Part shown: one piece after another, positions 1 through 9,052 of the stretch
How positions within the stretch are numbered: position 1 is the stretch's first letter
Layout: each line of letters opens with the position of its first letter
Notes under the pieces: model-generated
Seen by the model: only the letters and a program-made list of their open reading frames with translations
Told to the model about the DNA's origin: nothing
The model's database searches: none
Program-made: the position numbers and the translations under genes
Source: Cellulomonas sp. Leaf395
GTDB lineage: Bacteria; Actinomycetota; Actinomycetes; Actinomycetales; Cellulomonadaceae
Direction: 5' to 3'
DNA length: 64,000 bases
Assembly (NCBI RefSeq): GCF_001424125.1
Contig: NZ_LMQI01000001.1
Coordinates: 585,688 to 649,687, forward strand

Positions 1-3000
1 CGCGACCCCTGGGGTGTCTCGGCGTACGACGCCCTCCAGCAGCTGGCCCGTCTCACCTCGACCCGACCGGCGCCGAAGACGACCGTGCGGCTGTCACCCG
101 ACGTCGCGCGCGTGCTCGACGCGCCGCGCCGCGCCGAGCTCACGTCCGCGCTCGTGCAGGCCGGTGAGCTGGGCGCGTTCCGGGTCCGTCCGACGGACAC
201 GGCCTGGTACGGGGCGGACCTGCGGACGCGCGCCGACGCCGACAACGCGGTGCGCAGGCTCGAGCGAGTGCTCGACTCGACCCTGCCGGCGCTCGTCGCG
301 CGGACCGCGCAGGTGGCCGCAGAGACCGGGCTGACGCAGGCGACCACCGTCATCGCGTGGGTGGAGCAGCTGACGATGCTCGACGGCGTCCGGGCGGCGC
401 TCGACGTGTTCTCCCCGATCGTCTTCGAACGCACCGCCGCCGACCTCGTCGCCGCCACCGCCACCAAGGAGTGGCGTGCCGAGCGCGGCGTCGACATGGG
501 CTTCTGGCTGCGCCGTCGGCTGCGCAAGCAGTCCAAGGACATGGTCCGTCCCGGCCGGCCCGTCGCGGACCTGCACGCACGGCTGCTCGAGGTGCAGGCG
601 CAGCGGGAGATCTGGCAGGCGCACTGCCCGTCCGGCGGGTGGCCGCGCCTGCCCGACGGTCTCGAGCACATCGAGGAGGAGTTCGCCGCGGTGCGCGCCG
701 ACCTCGACGCTCTCGACGAGGTCCTCGCCACGACGCCGGGCGGAGGCGGCCTGTCCAGCCTGCCGTTCGAGGCACTGACCGAGCGCCTGACGCGGCTCAG
801 GTCCGACACCGACGCCCTCGCGGACCTCCCCGAGCGCACGGGGCTCCTCCACCGCCTCCGCTCCGCAGGGCTGGGCCCGCTCGTCGACGACCTGGCCACC
901 CGCCGCATCGACCCCGCCCTCGCGCCGGCCGAGCTGGACCTGGCCTGGTGGAGCACGGTGATCGAGCAGATCCTCAGCGAGGACCCGGCGCTCGCCGGGT
1001 ACGACGGCGCCGCGCTCGGTGCGCTGTCCGCGAGCTACGCGACGCTCGATCGCGCCCATGTGAAGAGCCTGTCCGGCCCTGTCCTCGGGGCGGTCGTCGG
1101 GCACGTCTCGCACGCGCTGCGCCAGCACCGCGAGCAGGCCGAGGCGCTTTTCGCCGACCTCATCGAGGAGCGGCTCACGTCGCTGCGGGACACGGTCGTG
1201 CGACACCCTGAGGTCGCCCGTCGGCTGCGACCCGTGATCGCTGCCAGCCCCATGCTGGTCCCACAGGTGTTGCCACCGACGCGCACCGTCGACCTGGTGG
1301 TCATCGACTCCGCGGCGCACCTGCCCGTGGAGGTGGCCCTCGCTGCCGTCGCCCGCGGTCGGCAGGTCGTCGTCGTCGGCGACGCGCGCTGCGCCTCCGG
1401 AAGCGCCGTCCGGGAGCTCGCGGCCGTGCTGCCCTCGGTCGCGCTGCGCGCCGACTCTTCCCGTCGCGACCCGTACCTCACCGCGTTCCTCGCCGCCCAC
1501 GGCTACGCCGGCGTGCTCCGCCCGACGCCTCTGCCCCAGCACCGGCCGCTGGTCAGCCTCGACGTCGTCGACGGCACGGGCATGCCGGACCCGGCGACCG
1601 GGTCCGTCGAGTCGACGCGTGAGGAGGTCGAGCACGTCGTCGAGCTCGTGCTGACCCACGCGCTGCTGCGGCCCGACGAGTCGCTCGCCGTCATCACCGC
1701 GACCCAGACCCACGCGGAGGCCGTCCGGGAAGCGGTCCTGTCCGAGGTCCGCGGCAACCCCGCGCTCGCCGCCTTCTTCGACTCCGGCCGTGTCGACCCG
1801 TTCGTCGTCACCGACCTGCCCAACGTCGCCGGCCTGCGCCGCGAGGCGATCGTCCTGTCGCTCGGCCTCGGCCGGACCCCGCACCGCCGCGTCCTGCACA
1901 CCTTCGGGCCCATCACCGGACCCGGGGGCGACGCGCTGCTCCTCGACGCTCTCGGCTCCACCCGGCACCGGCTCACCGTCGTCGCGTGCTTCGGGTCCGA
2001 CGACCTCGATCCCGAGCGGCTGCGCGGCCCTGGCCCTCGGCTCCTGGCGGACCTGCTCGCGTTCGCGGCGCGTCGCGGTGCCGGCCAGGACGTCGCCGAC
2101 CTCGTGACCCCGCCCGAGCCCACCGACCCGCTGCTGCGCTCGTTGGCCGCCGCCACCGCCGCTGCCGACCAGGCCCTCGCCGCTGCCGCCGAGCCCGACC
2201 GCCTGCTGCTGGACCTCGCCGAGCGCCTCTGGAAGCACGGGCTGCTCGTCGAGGCTGACCACGGCATCCCCGGTGGGGACCGGATCCCGCTGGTCGTCGG
2301 CCACCCCGACCTGCCCGGCGAGATGCTCGTCGCCGTCCTCACCGACGACGAGGAGTACACGGCCGAGCCCAGCGTCCGCGTCCGTGACCGTCTCACCGCG
2401 GACCGCCTCGAGCGCGTCGGCTGGAGCGTCGTCCGCGTCTGGTCCGCCGCCGCGTTCATGGACCCGCAGGCCGAGGTGGACCGCATCCGTCGCGCCGTGC
2501 ACGCCCGGGTGCCAGCCCCTGCAGCCCCCCGCACCGCGCCGCTGCAGCTCGGCCTGATCGACGAGGTGGACGAGGTCGAAGAGCTGCCCACGCCCGCGTC
2601 GTCCGCCCGGTCGGCCGCGCGCGCCGCCGCACGCGCGGCAGCCCACACCGGCGAGCCGCGCCCCGCGACGGGGGTGTGGTCGACGATCGACGTCGTCGAG
2701 GCCGCCGCCGCTGCGCGCGCGGCAGAGCCCTCCGGCAGGCGTCCGCTGGAGGCGGGTACCGATCCCGCTCCTGCCGGTGTGGGTGCGACGCCCGCCACCG
2801 CCGACCCGGACGGTCGGTCCTCTGACGCAGCCGGTGCCGCGGCCGACGATGATGTCGCCGGTTCCGCGGGCGACGACGATGCCGCCGGTTCCGCGCGCGA
2901 CGATTCGGCCGCGTCCGCGCACGACGACGGTGCCGCCGGTTCCGCCGCCGGTGACGACGCCGCCGGGTCCGCCGGCGACGACCCGCACCCGCCCAGCCGT

Positions 3001-3240
3001 CCGCTCCAGCTCGCGCTCGCGGTGCCCACCCGACAGCGCCCCGACGTCCGTCGTGGTCTGCCCATCGGCGCCTACAGCGACGACCAGCTCGACGAGCTGG
3101 TCGCCTGGCTCCAGTCCGACGAGCAGGAGCGGACGCGCGAGCAGCTGGCCGCCGCCCTGCGCGACGAGCTGGGCATCACGCGCCGGTCCTACCGGATCGA
3201 CACCGCGGTCCGCAGTGCGATCACCCGCGGGATGCGCTGA
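1..3240 (+). CDS. Helicase-like protein with C-terminal Vsr-like domain (5' end outside window)
   Basis: The frame is open from base 1 with no upstream stop, so the N-terminus, where a Walker A motif would lie, is missing; 1079 residues are visible. A degenerate Walker B-like stretch (VVIDSA, near residue 434) is followed by GDARCASG, and a motif resembling helicase motifs V/VI (VTDLPNVAGLRREAIVLSLG, about residues 603-622), as in SF1 DUF4011/DUF3320-type helicases. About residues 735-835 resemble the Vsr/DUF559-like endonuclease fold found at the end of that family (ERVGWSVVRVWS). An Ala/Asp-rich low-complexity linker and a conserved 70-residue C-terminal segment close the protein. Role is probably nucleic-acid processing or defence; this is inference from domains only. 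Catalytic competence cannot be judged without the missing 5' part. Confidence 0.8.
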   Translation, partial: RDPWGVSAYDALQQLARLTSTRPAPKTTVRLSPDVARVLDAPRRAELTSALVQAGELGAFRVRPTDTAWYGADLRTRADADNAVRRLERVLDSTLPALVARTAQVAAETGLTQATTVIAWVEQLTMLDGVRAALDVFSPIVFERTAADLVAATATKEWRAERGVDMGFWLRRRLRKQSKDMVRPGRPVADLHARLLEVQAQREIWQAHCPSGGWPRLPDGLEHIEEEFAAVRADLDALDEVLATTPGGGGLSSLPFEALTERLTRLRSDTDALADLPERTGLLHRLRSAGLGPLVDDLATRRIDPALAPAELDLAWWSTVIEQILSEDPALAGYDGAALGALSASYATLDRAHVKSLSGPVLGAVVGHVSHALRQHREQAEALFADLIEERLTSLRDTVVRHPEVARRLRPVIAASPMLVPQVLPPTRTVDLVVIDSAAHLPVEVALAAVARGRQVVVVGDARCASGSAVRELAAVLPSVALRADSSRRDPYLTAFLAAHGYAGVLRPTPLPQHRPLVSLDVVDGTGMPDPATGSVESTREEVEHVVELVLTHALLRPDESLAVITATQTHAEAVREAVLSEVRGNPALAAFFDSGRVDPFVVTDLPNVAGLRREAIVLSLGLGRTPHRRVLHTFGPITGPGGDALLLDALGSTRHRLTVVACFGSDDLDPERLRGPGPRLLADLLAFAARRGAGQDVADLVTPPEPTDPLLRSLAAATAAADQALAAAAEPDRLLLDLAERLWKHGLLVEADHGIPGGDRIPLVVGHPDLPGEMLVAVLTDDEEYTAEPSVRVRDRLTADRLERVGWSVVRVWSAAAFMDPQAEVDRIRRAVHARVPAPAAPRTAPLQLGLIDEVDEVEELPTPASSARSAARAAARAAAHTGEPRPATGVWSTIDVVEAAAAARAAEPSGRRPLEAGTDPAPAGVGATPATADPDGRSSDAAGAAADDDVAGSAGDDDAAGSARDDSAASAHDDGAAGSAAGDDAAGSAGDDPHPPSRPLQLALAVPTRQRPDVRRGLPIGAYSDDQLDELVAWLQSDEQERTREQLAAALRDELGITRRSYRIDTAVRSAITRGMR
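2845..2982 (+). repeat. In-frame Asp/Ala/Gly/Ser repeat in helicase-like gene
   Basis: A stretch of about 46 codons repeats imperfect units of two or three Asp followed by AAGSA or VAGSA, roughly six copies. It lies between the nuclease-like domain and the conserved C-terminal segment and looks like a flexible linker that could vary in copy number between strains. Confidence 0.75.
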
Positions 3241-3289
3241 CAGGTCTGTCCGTCGTCCTCCGCCCGCCCCGGGGTGGGATCATCGGACG

Positions 3290-3655
3290 GTGACGTCGTC
3301 CGAGCCGCCCCAGGGCGCACCCGTGCGCCGGTCGCGGCGAGCCGTCCGGCACGCCGGCACCGTCGGTGGGGACGACGCCAACCTCGTCTCGTCCCACCCG
3401 GCGTTCCCGGCCGGCCCGCTCAGCGACGACACAGACGCGATCCGGAGCGACGCCATCCGCGACGACGTCGCCCACGACCCGAGGGTGGTGCCCCGCCGCG
3501 GGGGCGGGGGCGGGTCGGCGACCCTCCAGCCCGACGCTGCCGGCGAACCCGTGATCGCGACGCGGAGCGCCGACGACTCCGACGTCGGATGGGGCGAACA
3601 GGAGACCGGCTCCAATGACGACCGACTGCGCCAGGACAAGCCGCCGCACTGGTAG
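3290..3655 (+). CDS. Conserved hypothetical protein
   Basis: Predicted 121-residue soluble protein from a GTG at 3290. It is Arg/Asp-rich with a glycine run in the middle and a terminal QDKPPHW. A short C-terminus of the kind K-P-P-H-W/Y is familiar from small actinobacterial proteins of unknown function. No signal peptide, membrane segment or known domain is visible. It lies 49 bases after the helicase-like gene on the same strand, without a clear ribosome binding site. Function unknown; the reading frame is supported by codon bias and by the absence of a competing gene. Confidence 0.6.
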   Translation: MTSSEPPQGAPVRRSRRAVRHAGTVGGDDANLVSSHPAFPAGPLSDDTDAIRSDAIRDDVAHDPRVVPRRGGGGGSATLQPDAAGEPVIATRSADDSDVGWGEQETGSNDDRLRQDKPPHW

Positions 3656-3739
3656 CCGTGGTCAGACCCAAGCGAGACGATCGCTCGGCACGGCACCCAC
3701 CAGCCACCCACCACCCGCACGACCCAAAGGAGACGCTCC

Positions 3740-4318
3740 ATGGCCGAGGTCCTGCTGTTCCACCACGCTCAGGGGCTAACGTCCGGCGTCCGCGACTTCG
3801 CGGACACCCTCCGGGCCGCCGGTCACACCGTGCACGTCCCGGACCTGTTCGACGGGCGCACGTTCGAGGACATCGAGTCGGGCCTCGCCTACGCCGACGA
3901 GGTCGGGTTCCCGATCGTGCTGGGACGTGGGCAGGCCGTGGTCGACACGCTGCCCGACGGGCTCGTGTACGCCGGCTTCTCGCTCGGCGTCCTGCCCGCG
4001 CAGATGCTCGCGCAGACGCGCCCCGGGGCGAAGGGCGCCCTGTTCTTCCACTCGTGCGTCCCGACCTCGGAGTTCGACAGTCCGTGGCCGGCGGGGGTGC
4101 CGGTGCAGATCCACGGCATGGACGCGGACCCGTTCTTCGCCGGCGAGGGTGACATCGACGCAGCGCGCGCCCTGGTGAAGGAGTCCCCGGACGCCGAGCT
4201 CTTCGTCTACCCGGGCGAGGAGCACCTGTTCGCGGACAACAGCCTGCCCTCGTACGACCCCGCTGCTGCGCAGCTCCTCACGGAGCGCACACTCGCGTTC
4301 CTCTCCTCGATCCGATAG
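3740..4318 (+). CDS. Dienelactone hydrolase family protein
   Basis: A 192-residue alpha/beta hydrolase of the dienelactone-hydrolase type. The nucleophile elbow reads G-F-S-L-G with Ser81, where classical dienelactone hydrolases have Cys, so a generic esterase/hydrolase role is likelier than true dienelactone turnover. The probable acid is Asp in HGMDADPFF and the His is in GEEHLFAD, in the usual order. Length is slightly below the family norm of about 230. The ATG at 3740 follows AAAGGAGA by a good distance. Monocistronic; its substrate cannot be told from the sequence. Confidence 0.88.
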   Translation: MAEVLLFHHAQGLTSGVRDFADTLRAAGHTVHVPDLFDGRTFEDIESGLAYADEVGFPIVLGRGQAVVDTLPDGLVYAGFSLGVLPAQMLAQTRPGAKGALFFHSCVPTSEFDSPWPAGVPVQIHGMDADPFFAGEGDIDAARALVKESPDAELFVYPGEEHLFADNSLPSYDPAAAQLLTERTLAFLSSIR

Positions 4319-4432
4319 CCGAAACGGCGAGCCCAGCACCGCGCGGGCCAGCCGGGTCACGCCACATCTGCCTTGACGCCACCTTTGGCTCCAGCTGGCC
4401 GAGACCTCCGGCTGGCTGGGAGGGACCGGCTG

Positions 4433-5017
4433 TCAGTGTCGCGTCGGCGGTGCGGCCGGGCCCGGGGGGATCGACGGGGGCAGGTCGCGTCCACCGGCGG
4501 TGGCGTCAGCCGTACCCCTTCCCGCACCCGTGCCGGCCGAGGCGCCGGCGTCGTTCGCGATCGCGGGCGTGGGGCGGTTGGCCAGCAGGTCGCGGATCTC
4601 CTGCAGCAGCAGGATGTCCTCGGCGGGCGCAGCCGGCTCCTCCTCCTCGCCGCTCTTGCGCCGGGACGCCAGGGCGTTCAGCGGCAGCACGATGAGGAAG
4701 TAGACCGCGGCGGCTGTGCACAGGAACAGGATCAGCGCGTTCAGGATCAGCCCGAACGAGAACACCGCGTCGTTGACCTCGAACGACAGGACCTTGCTCA
4801 GGTCCGTCTCCCCGAAGATCGCGGAGATCAGCGGTCCGATCAGCCCGTTGACGATCGACGTGACCACCGCGCCGAACGCCGCGCCGATGACGACACCGAC
4901 CGCCAGCTCGATCGCACTGCCTCGGCTGACGAAGTCCTTGAACCCCTGGAACACCTTCGCGGTGCCCTTCAGCCCTTGCCGTGCGCCGTTGATCCCAGCG
5001 TTGAGCCTATCCGTCAC
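4433..5017 (-). CDS. mscL: Large-conductance mechanosensitive channel MscL
   Basis: Homopentameric emergency valve that opens under membrane tension during hypo-osmotic shock. The N-terminal FKDFVSRGSAIELAVGVVIG and the following two hydrophobic segments (about residues 30-55 and 85-110) are the MscL signature. I chose GTG at 5017, preceded by GAGGG, because family members begin just before the amphipathic N-terminal helix; the frame is open further upstream but that part looks non-coding. At 194 residues it is longer than the usual 130-150, with an Ala/Pro/Gly-rich C-terminal tail after the normal helical bundle (EEEEPAAPAEDILLLQEIRDLL). It follows a SAF-domain gene, the same order as in mycobacteria. 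Confidence 0.93.
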   Translation of the reverse strand: MTDRLNAGINGARQGLKGTAKVFQGFKDFVSRGSAIELAVGVVIGAAFGAVVTSIVNGLIGPLISAIFGETDLSKVLSFEVNDAVFSFGLILNALILFLCTAAAVYFLIVLPLNALASRRKSGEEEEPAAPAEDILLLQEIRDLLANRPTPAIANDAGASAGTGAGRGTADATAGGRDLPPSIPPGPAAPPTRH

Positions 5018-5084
5018 GTTGATCCCTCGGGGTGGATGTCGGGTGGCCGAGCGGCGCCCCGGATGGAGCGACTCCGGCCGTCGA

Positions 5085-5828
5085 TCATGGCACGACGACC
5101 GCGGACAGCAGCGCGGAGGCGGCGGCTCCGGCCAGTGCGGGAGCCTCGTCCGGGGACACGGCGAGGAGCACGGGGACCGAGTCGTCACCGGAGCCGCCGA
5201 GGCTCAGCGCGCTCTGGGTGGGGGCGGTCCGTCGGGCTACCGGCAGCACGAGCGCCCTCGTCGCGACCATTCCTCCCGGTCCGCCTTCCGGGGTGGCGGC
5301 AAGCACGTCGACCCGCATCCCGGGCGAGAGCAGACCGGCGACGGCAGGGTCGGCGAACCGGACGGTCGCCACGACGGTGCCGGGAGGTCCGCGGACGTCG
5401 TCGTCGGCGAGCAGACCGGGCAGCACGGGAGTGCCGGCCGCCAGCGGGACTGCCGTCGAGGCGTCGATCACGGCGTCCGGGTCGGTCACGGCGCCGTCAG
5501 GGACGACGGCGACGGGCCACCGGACGAGTTCGACGTCGGTGCTGGTCAGTGCGGTCCCCGCCGCGAGCGCGTGTGCCGCGACGACCACCGGGGTGGTCGG
5601 TGGGTCGGCTGGGCGCAGGGCCTGGACCGTGCACGCCGCGGCGAGGCCGAGGAACACCGCGCCGACGGCGAACCGGGTCCGCCACAGCGTGGCGCGCAGG
5701 GCGAGGGGGAACGGTAGTCGGCGGTGGGGGAGCGGCGGGGGCCGGCCGGTGAGCAGGTGGGGCTGCATGAGAGGCGACGGTAGGCGCGAGAGGAGCCGGG
5801 AGCGCCGGTCGACCCGGTAGGTGTGCAC
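5085..5828 (-). CDS. SAF domain protein (CpaB/RcpC-like)
   Basis: One transmembrane segment (RFAVGAVFLGLAAACTVQAL) is followed by a SAF domain that begins VVVAAHALAAGTALTSTDVE, then a CpaB/RcpC-like beta-rich region. Family members with this layout include pilus-assembly CpaB, although no pilus genes are nearby; in actinobacteria this protein sits between the FmdB-like gene and mscL. The start is uncertain: GTG at 5828 (GGGA just upstream) is used; GTG at 5954 or ATG at 5768 are alternatives in the same frame. The N-terminal 40 residues are Pro/Arg-rich and probably cytoplasmic. Confidence 0.75.
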   Translation of the reverse strand: MHTYRVDRRSRLLSRLPSPLMQPHLLTGRPPPLPHRRLPFPLALRATLWRTRFAVGAVFLGLAAACTVQALRPADPPTTPVVVAAHALAAGTALTSTDVELVRWPVAVVPDGAVTDPDAVIDASTAVPLAAGTPVLPGLLADDDVRGPPGTVVATVRFADPAVAGLLSPGMRVDVLAATPEGGPGGMVATRALVLPVARRTAPTQSALSLGGSGDDSVPVLLAVSPDEAPALAGAAASALLSAVVVP

Positions 5829-5992
5829 CGGTCCCGTGATCGGTGGGCTGGGGGCGTCTGGGCGCTGGGCGACCGACCCCGCGTCGGGGACGGAGACGCT
5901 GCCTGGGCGCGACCAGCGGGCGTCGCTCCGCCGGAACGAGATCGGCGCCGCCACCCGGAGGTGACGGCGCCGAGAGACTCAGGCCAGGGGTG

Positions 5993-6337
5993 TCAGGACG
6001 AGGCCGCGGGCTTGGCTGCGGAGGCGGCCGCGGACGACGACGAGGTGGATGACGACGAGGAGCCGGACGACGAGGAGCCCGTGGACGACGACGAGGTCGA
6101 CGGCGACGGAGGCGCCGAAGGGGTCGCCGCGGCGGGGCTCAGGGCGGTCGACTTCGCACCGGCACGCGCGTCGTTGCGGTAGAAGCCCGAGCCCTTGAAC
6201 ACGACCCCGACGGAGGAGAAGACCTTGCGCAGGCGTCCCTCGCACTCGGGGCAGACGCTCAGGGAGTCGTCACTGAACGACTGCACGATCTCGAAGGCGT
6301 GACCGCACGCCGTGCAGGCGTAGGCGTAGGTGGGCAC
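5993..6337 (-). CDS. FmdB-family zinc ribbon protein, Ruc-like chaperone candidate
   Basis: The first 55 residues form a zinc ribbon with two CxxC pairs (YACTACGHAF and SVCPECEGRL) and the FmdB core ending KGSGFYRND. The remaining 60 residues are a low-complexity Ser/Ala tail. The M. tuberculosis counterpart at the same locus, serine-rich Rv0991c, has been described as a redox-regulated chaperone (Ruc) whose zinc-binding Cys are oxidised under stress; that the present protein does the same is inference. GTG start at 6337 follows AGGAGACC. A CIRCE operator lies 31 bases upstream, so heat-shock control by HrcA is likely. Probably transcribed with the SAF and mscL genes downstream. Confidence 0.9.
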   Translation of the reverse strand: MPTYAYACTACGHAFEIVQSFSDDSLSVCPECEGRLRKVFSSVGVVFKGSGFYRNDARAGAKSTALSPAAATPSAPPSPSTSSSSTGSSSSGSSSSSTSSSSAAASAAKPAASS

Positions 6338-6367
6338 TGAAGGTCTCCTGAGAGCTGTCGGAAAGGT

Positions 6368-6394
6368 CTGGCACTCGCGTCATCCGAGTGCTAA
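6368..6394 (-). promoter_or_regulatory. CIRCE element (HrcA operator)
   Basis: Left arm CTGGCACTC at 6368-6376 and right arm GAGTGCTAA at 6386-6394 are separated by nine bases. The consensus is TTAGCACTC-N9-GAGTGCTAA; the right arm is perfect and the left arm differs at two outer bases. It lies upstream of the FmdB-like gene on the minus strand and between it and the divergent acylase gene. No groES or groEL gene is in the window. Confidence 0.85.
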
Positions 6395-6471
6395 TCGTAA
6401 CGGTTCGCTCGCTCGGCACATTCCGTGCGTCCGTGCGAGGCGCTGCGACAGCCGGAGGCGGGGCGGCAAAG

Positions 6472-6477
6472 TACCCT
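6472..6477 (+). promoter_or_regulatory. -10 hexamer of a leaderless promoter (penicillin acylase gene)
   Basis: TACCCT ends seven bases before the GTG at 6485 and there is no purine-rich ribosome binding site between them. This spacing implies that transcription starts at or next to the start codon. Confidence 0.5.
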
Positions 6478-6484
6478 CCGAAGC

Positions 6485-9052
6485 GTGTCTCGTCGTCGCC
6501 TCGTCGCTCTATCCGTGATCACCGTCGCCGCGGTGGTCGTCGTCGCGCTCGTCGCGGTGATGGTCACGGCCGTCATCGTCGTGCGACGGCCGTTGCCGGA
6601 GGTCGCGGGGGAGCGGGAGCTGCCCGGGCTCGATGCAGACGTGACGGTCACGCGCGACGAGCGCGGAGTTCCGACGATCACCGCGACGACGTCCCAGGAC
6701 CTGTTCCGGGCGCAGGGCTACGTGGCCGCGCAGGACCGCTTCTTCGAGATGGACTACCGCCGCCACGTGACGTCGGGACGGCTGTCGGAGCTGGTCGGCG
6801 AGAACGAGGACGCGCTCGCCGCGGACAAGGTGATCCGGACCTTCGGGTGGCGCAAGGTGGCCGAGCAGGAGTGGGACCTGCTGGAGCAGAGCACGCGCGA
6901 CGCGCTCCAGGCCTACGCGGACGGCGTCAACGCGTACCTCGACGGCCGGGACCCCGGCGCGATCGCGGTCGAGTACACGGTGCTCGGGGTGCGGCTGGAC
7001 GTGGGCGCGCCGGAGGCCTGGGACCCCGTCGACTCGCTCGCGTGGCTCAAGGCCATGGCCTGGGACCTGCGCGGCAACTACGACGCGGAGCTGGAGCGCG
7101 CCGCCTCGTACACGTCGATCGGAGACGTCGCGCGCGTCGACGAGCTGTTCCCGGCCTACCCGCAGGACCTCAACCTGCCCATCCTCACCGCCGCGAACCT
7201 GCCCGCGCCCACTGTCGAGCAGGCGTCCGCCGAGACCACGCCGCTCGACCTGGACAGCGCCGACCTGCAGGAGGCGATGGCGGCCGCGGCCGCCGCGCTG
7301 GACGCGGTGCCGCACCTGATGGGCGACGGTGAGGGGGTGGGCTCGAACTCGTGGGTGGTCTCCGGCGAGCTCACCGAGTCGGGCAAGCCCCTGCTGGCCA
7401 ACGACCCGCACCTCAGCATCTCGGCGCCGGGCATCTGGGAGCAGATCGGGCTGCGGTGCGACGAGGTCTCCACCCAGTGCCCTTACGACGTCACCGGCTT
7501 CGCGTTCGCGGGCATGCCGGGCGTGGTCATCGGTCACAACGAGACGCTCGCGTGGGGGCTGACCAACCTCGGCGCCGACGTGACCGACTTCTTCCTCGAG
7601 CGCGTCGACGAGACCACCACCCGCCTCGACGGCGCCGAGTCTCCGATCACCGAGCGCGTCGAGGTCATCCGCGTGAACGGGGGCGACGACATCCGCCTGA
7701 CGGTGCGCGAGTCGGTGCACGGTCCGCTCGTGTCCGACGTGCTGGACCTCGACGGCGTCGGCTCCGCTCCGGTGCCCGAGGACGCGCCGGCGCGCAGGTT
7801 CGCGGTCGCCCTCGGCTGGACCGCTCTGCAGCCGGGCCGGACCATGGACGCGGTGCTGCTGATGAACGTCGCCAAGGACGCCGTGGACATCCAGGAGGCT
7901 GCCGCGCTGTTCGACGTGCCGTCGCAGAACATCGTCTTCGCGACGACGGACGGCCACATCGGCTACCAGGCGCCCGGCCGCATCCCCGTCCGCGCCGACA
8001 TCGCCGGTGGACCGGTCCCGTCGGACGGCACCTGGCCGCGCCCCGGATGGGACAGCCGGTACGAGTGGCAGGGGTTCGTCGACCCGGCCACCATGCCGCG
8101 CGCGCTGGACCCGGCCGAGGGGATCATCGTCACCGCCAACCAGGCCGTCACCCCGGCCGGCGTCGGCCCGTTCCTCACGGAGGACTGGGACTACGGCTAC
8201 CGGGCGCAGCGGATCCGCGAGCTGCTCGTGTCCGCCACATCGGAGGGCAAGGTCGGCGTCGCGGACATGGGCCGGATCCAGGTGGACAAGCACAGCCCAT
8301 ACGCGGACGTCCTGGTCCCGGTGCTGCTCTCGCTGGACATCGAGGACCCGTTCTACGACGACGGGCAGGAGCTGCTGCGCACCTGGGACCGGGTGCAGTC
8401 GGTGGACTCGGCGGCGGCGGCGTACTTCGCGGCGGTCTGGGCGAACATCCTCGACTCCGCGTTCGCCGACGACCTCCCCGACGACTACGGCCCGTCAGGG
8501 GGTTCGCGCTGGCTCGAGGTGGTCCGCCGGCTGGTCGACGAGCCCGCCTCGCCCTGGTGGGACGACAAGTCGACTCCCGGCGTGGTCGAGGGGCGCGACG
8601 AGGTGCTGACCCGCGCGATGGTGCTGGCCCGCCGCGAGCTGACCGCCTCGCTGGGCCGCGAGGCGACGGACTGGCGCTGGGGCCAGCTGCACCCGGCCGC
8701 ACCCGAGCACCCCGTGCTCGGCGGGTCGTCGCTCCCCGGGCTGGTCCGGGACCTGGTCAACCCCGACCCGGTCCCCGTCGGCGGCGGGTCCTCGATCGTG
8801 GACGCCACCGCCTGGGACGCCAGCTCCGGGTCCTTCGCCGTCACCGCCTCGCCGTCGATGCGCATGGTCGTCGACCTGGGCGATCTCGACGCGTCGACGT
8901 GGGTGACGCTCACCGGCGCGTCCGGCCACCCGGCGAGCGTGCACTACGCCGACCAGCTCGTCCCGTGGTCGCGTGGCGAGACGTTCCCGTGGCCGTTCAC
9001 CCAGGCCGCGACAGAGGCGGACGCCGGCGACCGGCTGACCTTCACGCCGTGA
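6485..9052 (+). CDS. Penicillin acylase family protein (peptidase S45), exported or membrane-anchored
   Basis: An 855-residue Ntn-hydrolase precursor. A strong N-terminal hydrophobic helix (about residues 6-32) exports or anchors it. The autocatalytic cleavage site is G286-S287 in GVGSNSWVV; Ser287 would be the N-terminal nucleophile of the beta chain, and the downstream LANDPHL motif is typical. The usual substrates are N-acylated compounds, including beta-lactams and acyl-homoserine lactones; the real substrate is not evident. The GTG at 6485 was chosen because the hydrophobic segment follows immediately and a -10 hexamer lies just before it. The 3' end overlaps the convergent folate gene by 11 bases. 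Confidence 0.92.
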   Translation: MSRRRLVALSVITVAAVVVVALVAVMVTAVIVVRRPLPEVAGERELPGLDADVTVTRDERGVPTITATTSQDLFRAQGYVAAQDRFFEMDYRRHVTSGRLSELVGENEDALAADKVIRTFGWRKVAEQEWDLLEQSTRDALQAYADGVNAYLDGRDPGAIAVEYTVLGVRLDVGAPEAWDPVDSLAWLKAMAWDLRGNYDAELERAASYTSIGDVARVDELFPAYPQDLNLPILTAANLPAPTVEQASAETTPLDLDSADLQEAMAAAAAALDAVPHLMGDGEGVGSNSWVVSGELTESGKPLLANDPHLSISAPGIWEQIGLRCDEVSTQCPYDVTGFAFAGMPGVVIGHNETLAWGLTNLGADVTDFFLERVDETTTRLDGAESPITERVEVIRVNGGDDIRLTVRESVHGPLVSDVLDLDGVGSAPVPEDAPARRFAVALGWTALQPGRTMDAVLLMNVAKDAVDIQEAAALFDVPSQNIVFATTDGHIGYQAPGRIPVRADIAGGPVPSDGTWPRPGWDSRYEWQGFVDPATMPRALDPAEGIIVTANQAVTPAGVGPFLTEDWDYGYRAQRIRELLVSATSEGKVGVADMGRIQVDKHSPYADVLVPVLLSLDIEDPFYDDGQELLRTWDRVQSVDSAAAAYFAAVWANILDSAFADDLPDDYGPSGGSRWLEVVRRLVDEPASPWWDDKSTPGVVEGRDEVLTRAMVLARRELTASLGREATDWRWGQLHPAAPEHPVLGGSSLPGLVRDLVNPDPVPVGGGSSIVDATAWDASSGSFAVTASPSMRMVVDLGDLDASTWVTLTGASGHPASVHYADQLVPWSRGETFPWPFTQAATEADAGDRLTFTP

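Noticed and set aside
2845-2982. CRISPR-like array
   Set aside because: The repeats are in frame, imperfect and without unique spacers; they encode a low-complexity linker. No CRISPR array was seen anywhere in the window.
94-2988. A 964-codon open frame on the minus strand over the helicase-like gene
   Set aside because: It mirrors codon bias of the plus-strand gene, has no recognisable domain and is Gly/Arg/Val-rich; long antisense frames of this kind are common in DNA of this GC content. The same applies to the long antisense frames at 23259-25484, 49533-52304, 32033-34480 and 56082-57842.
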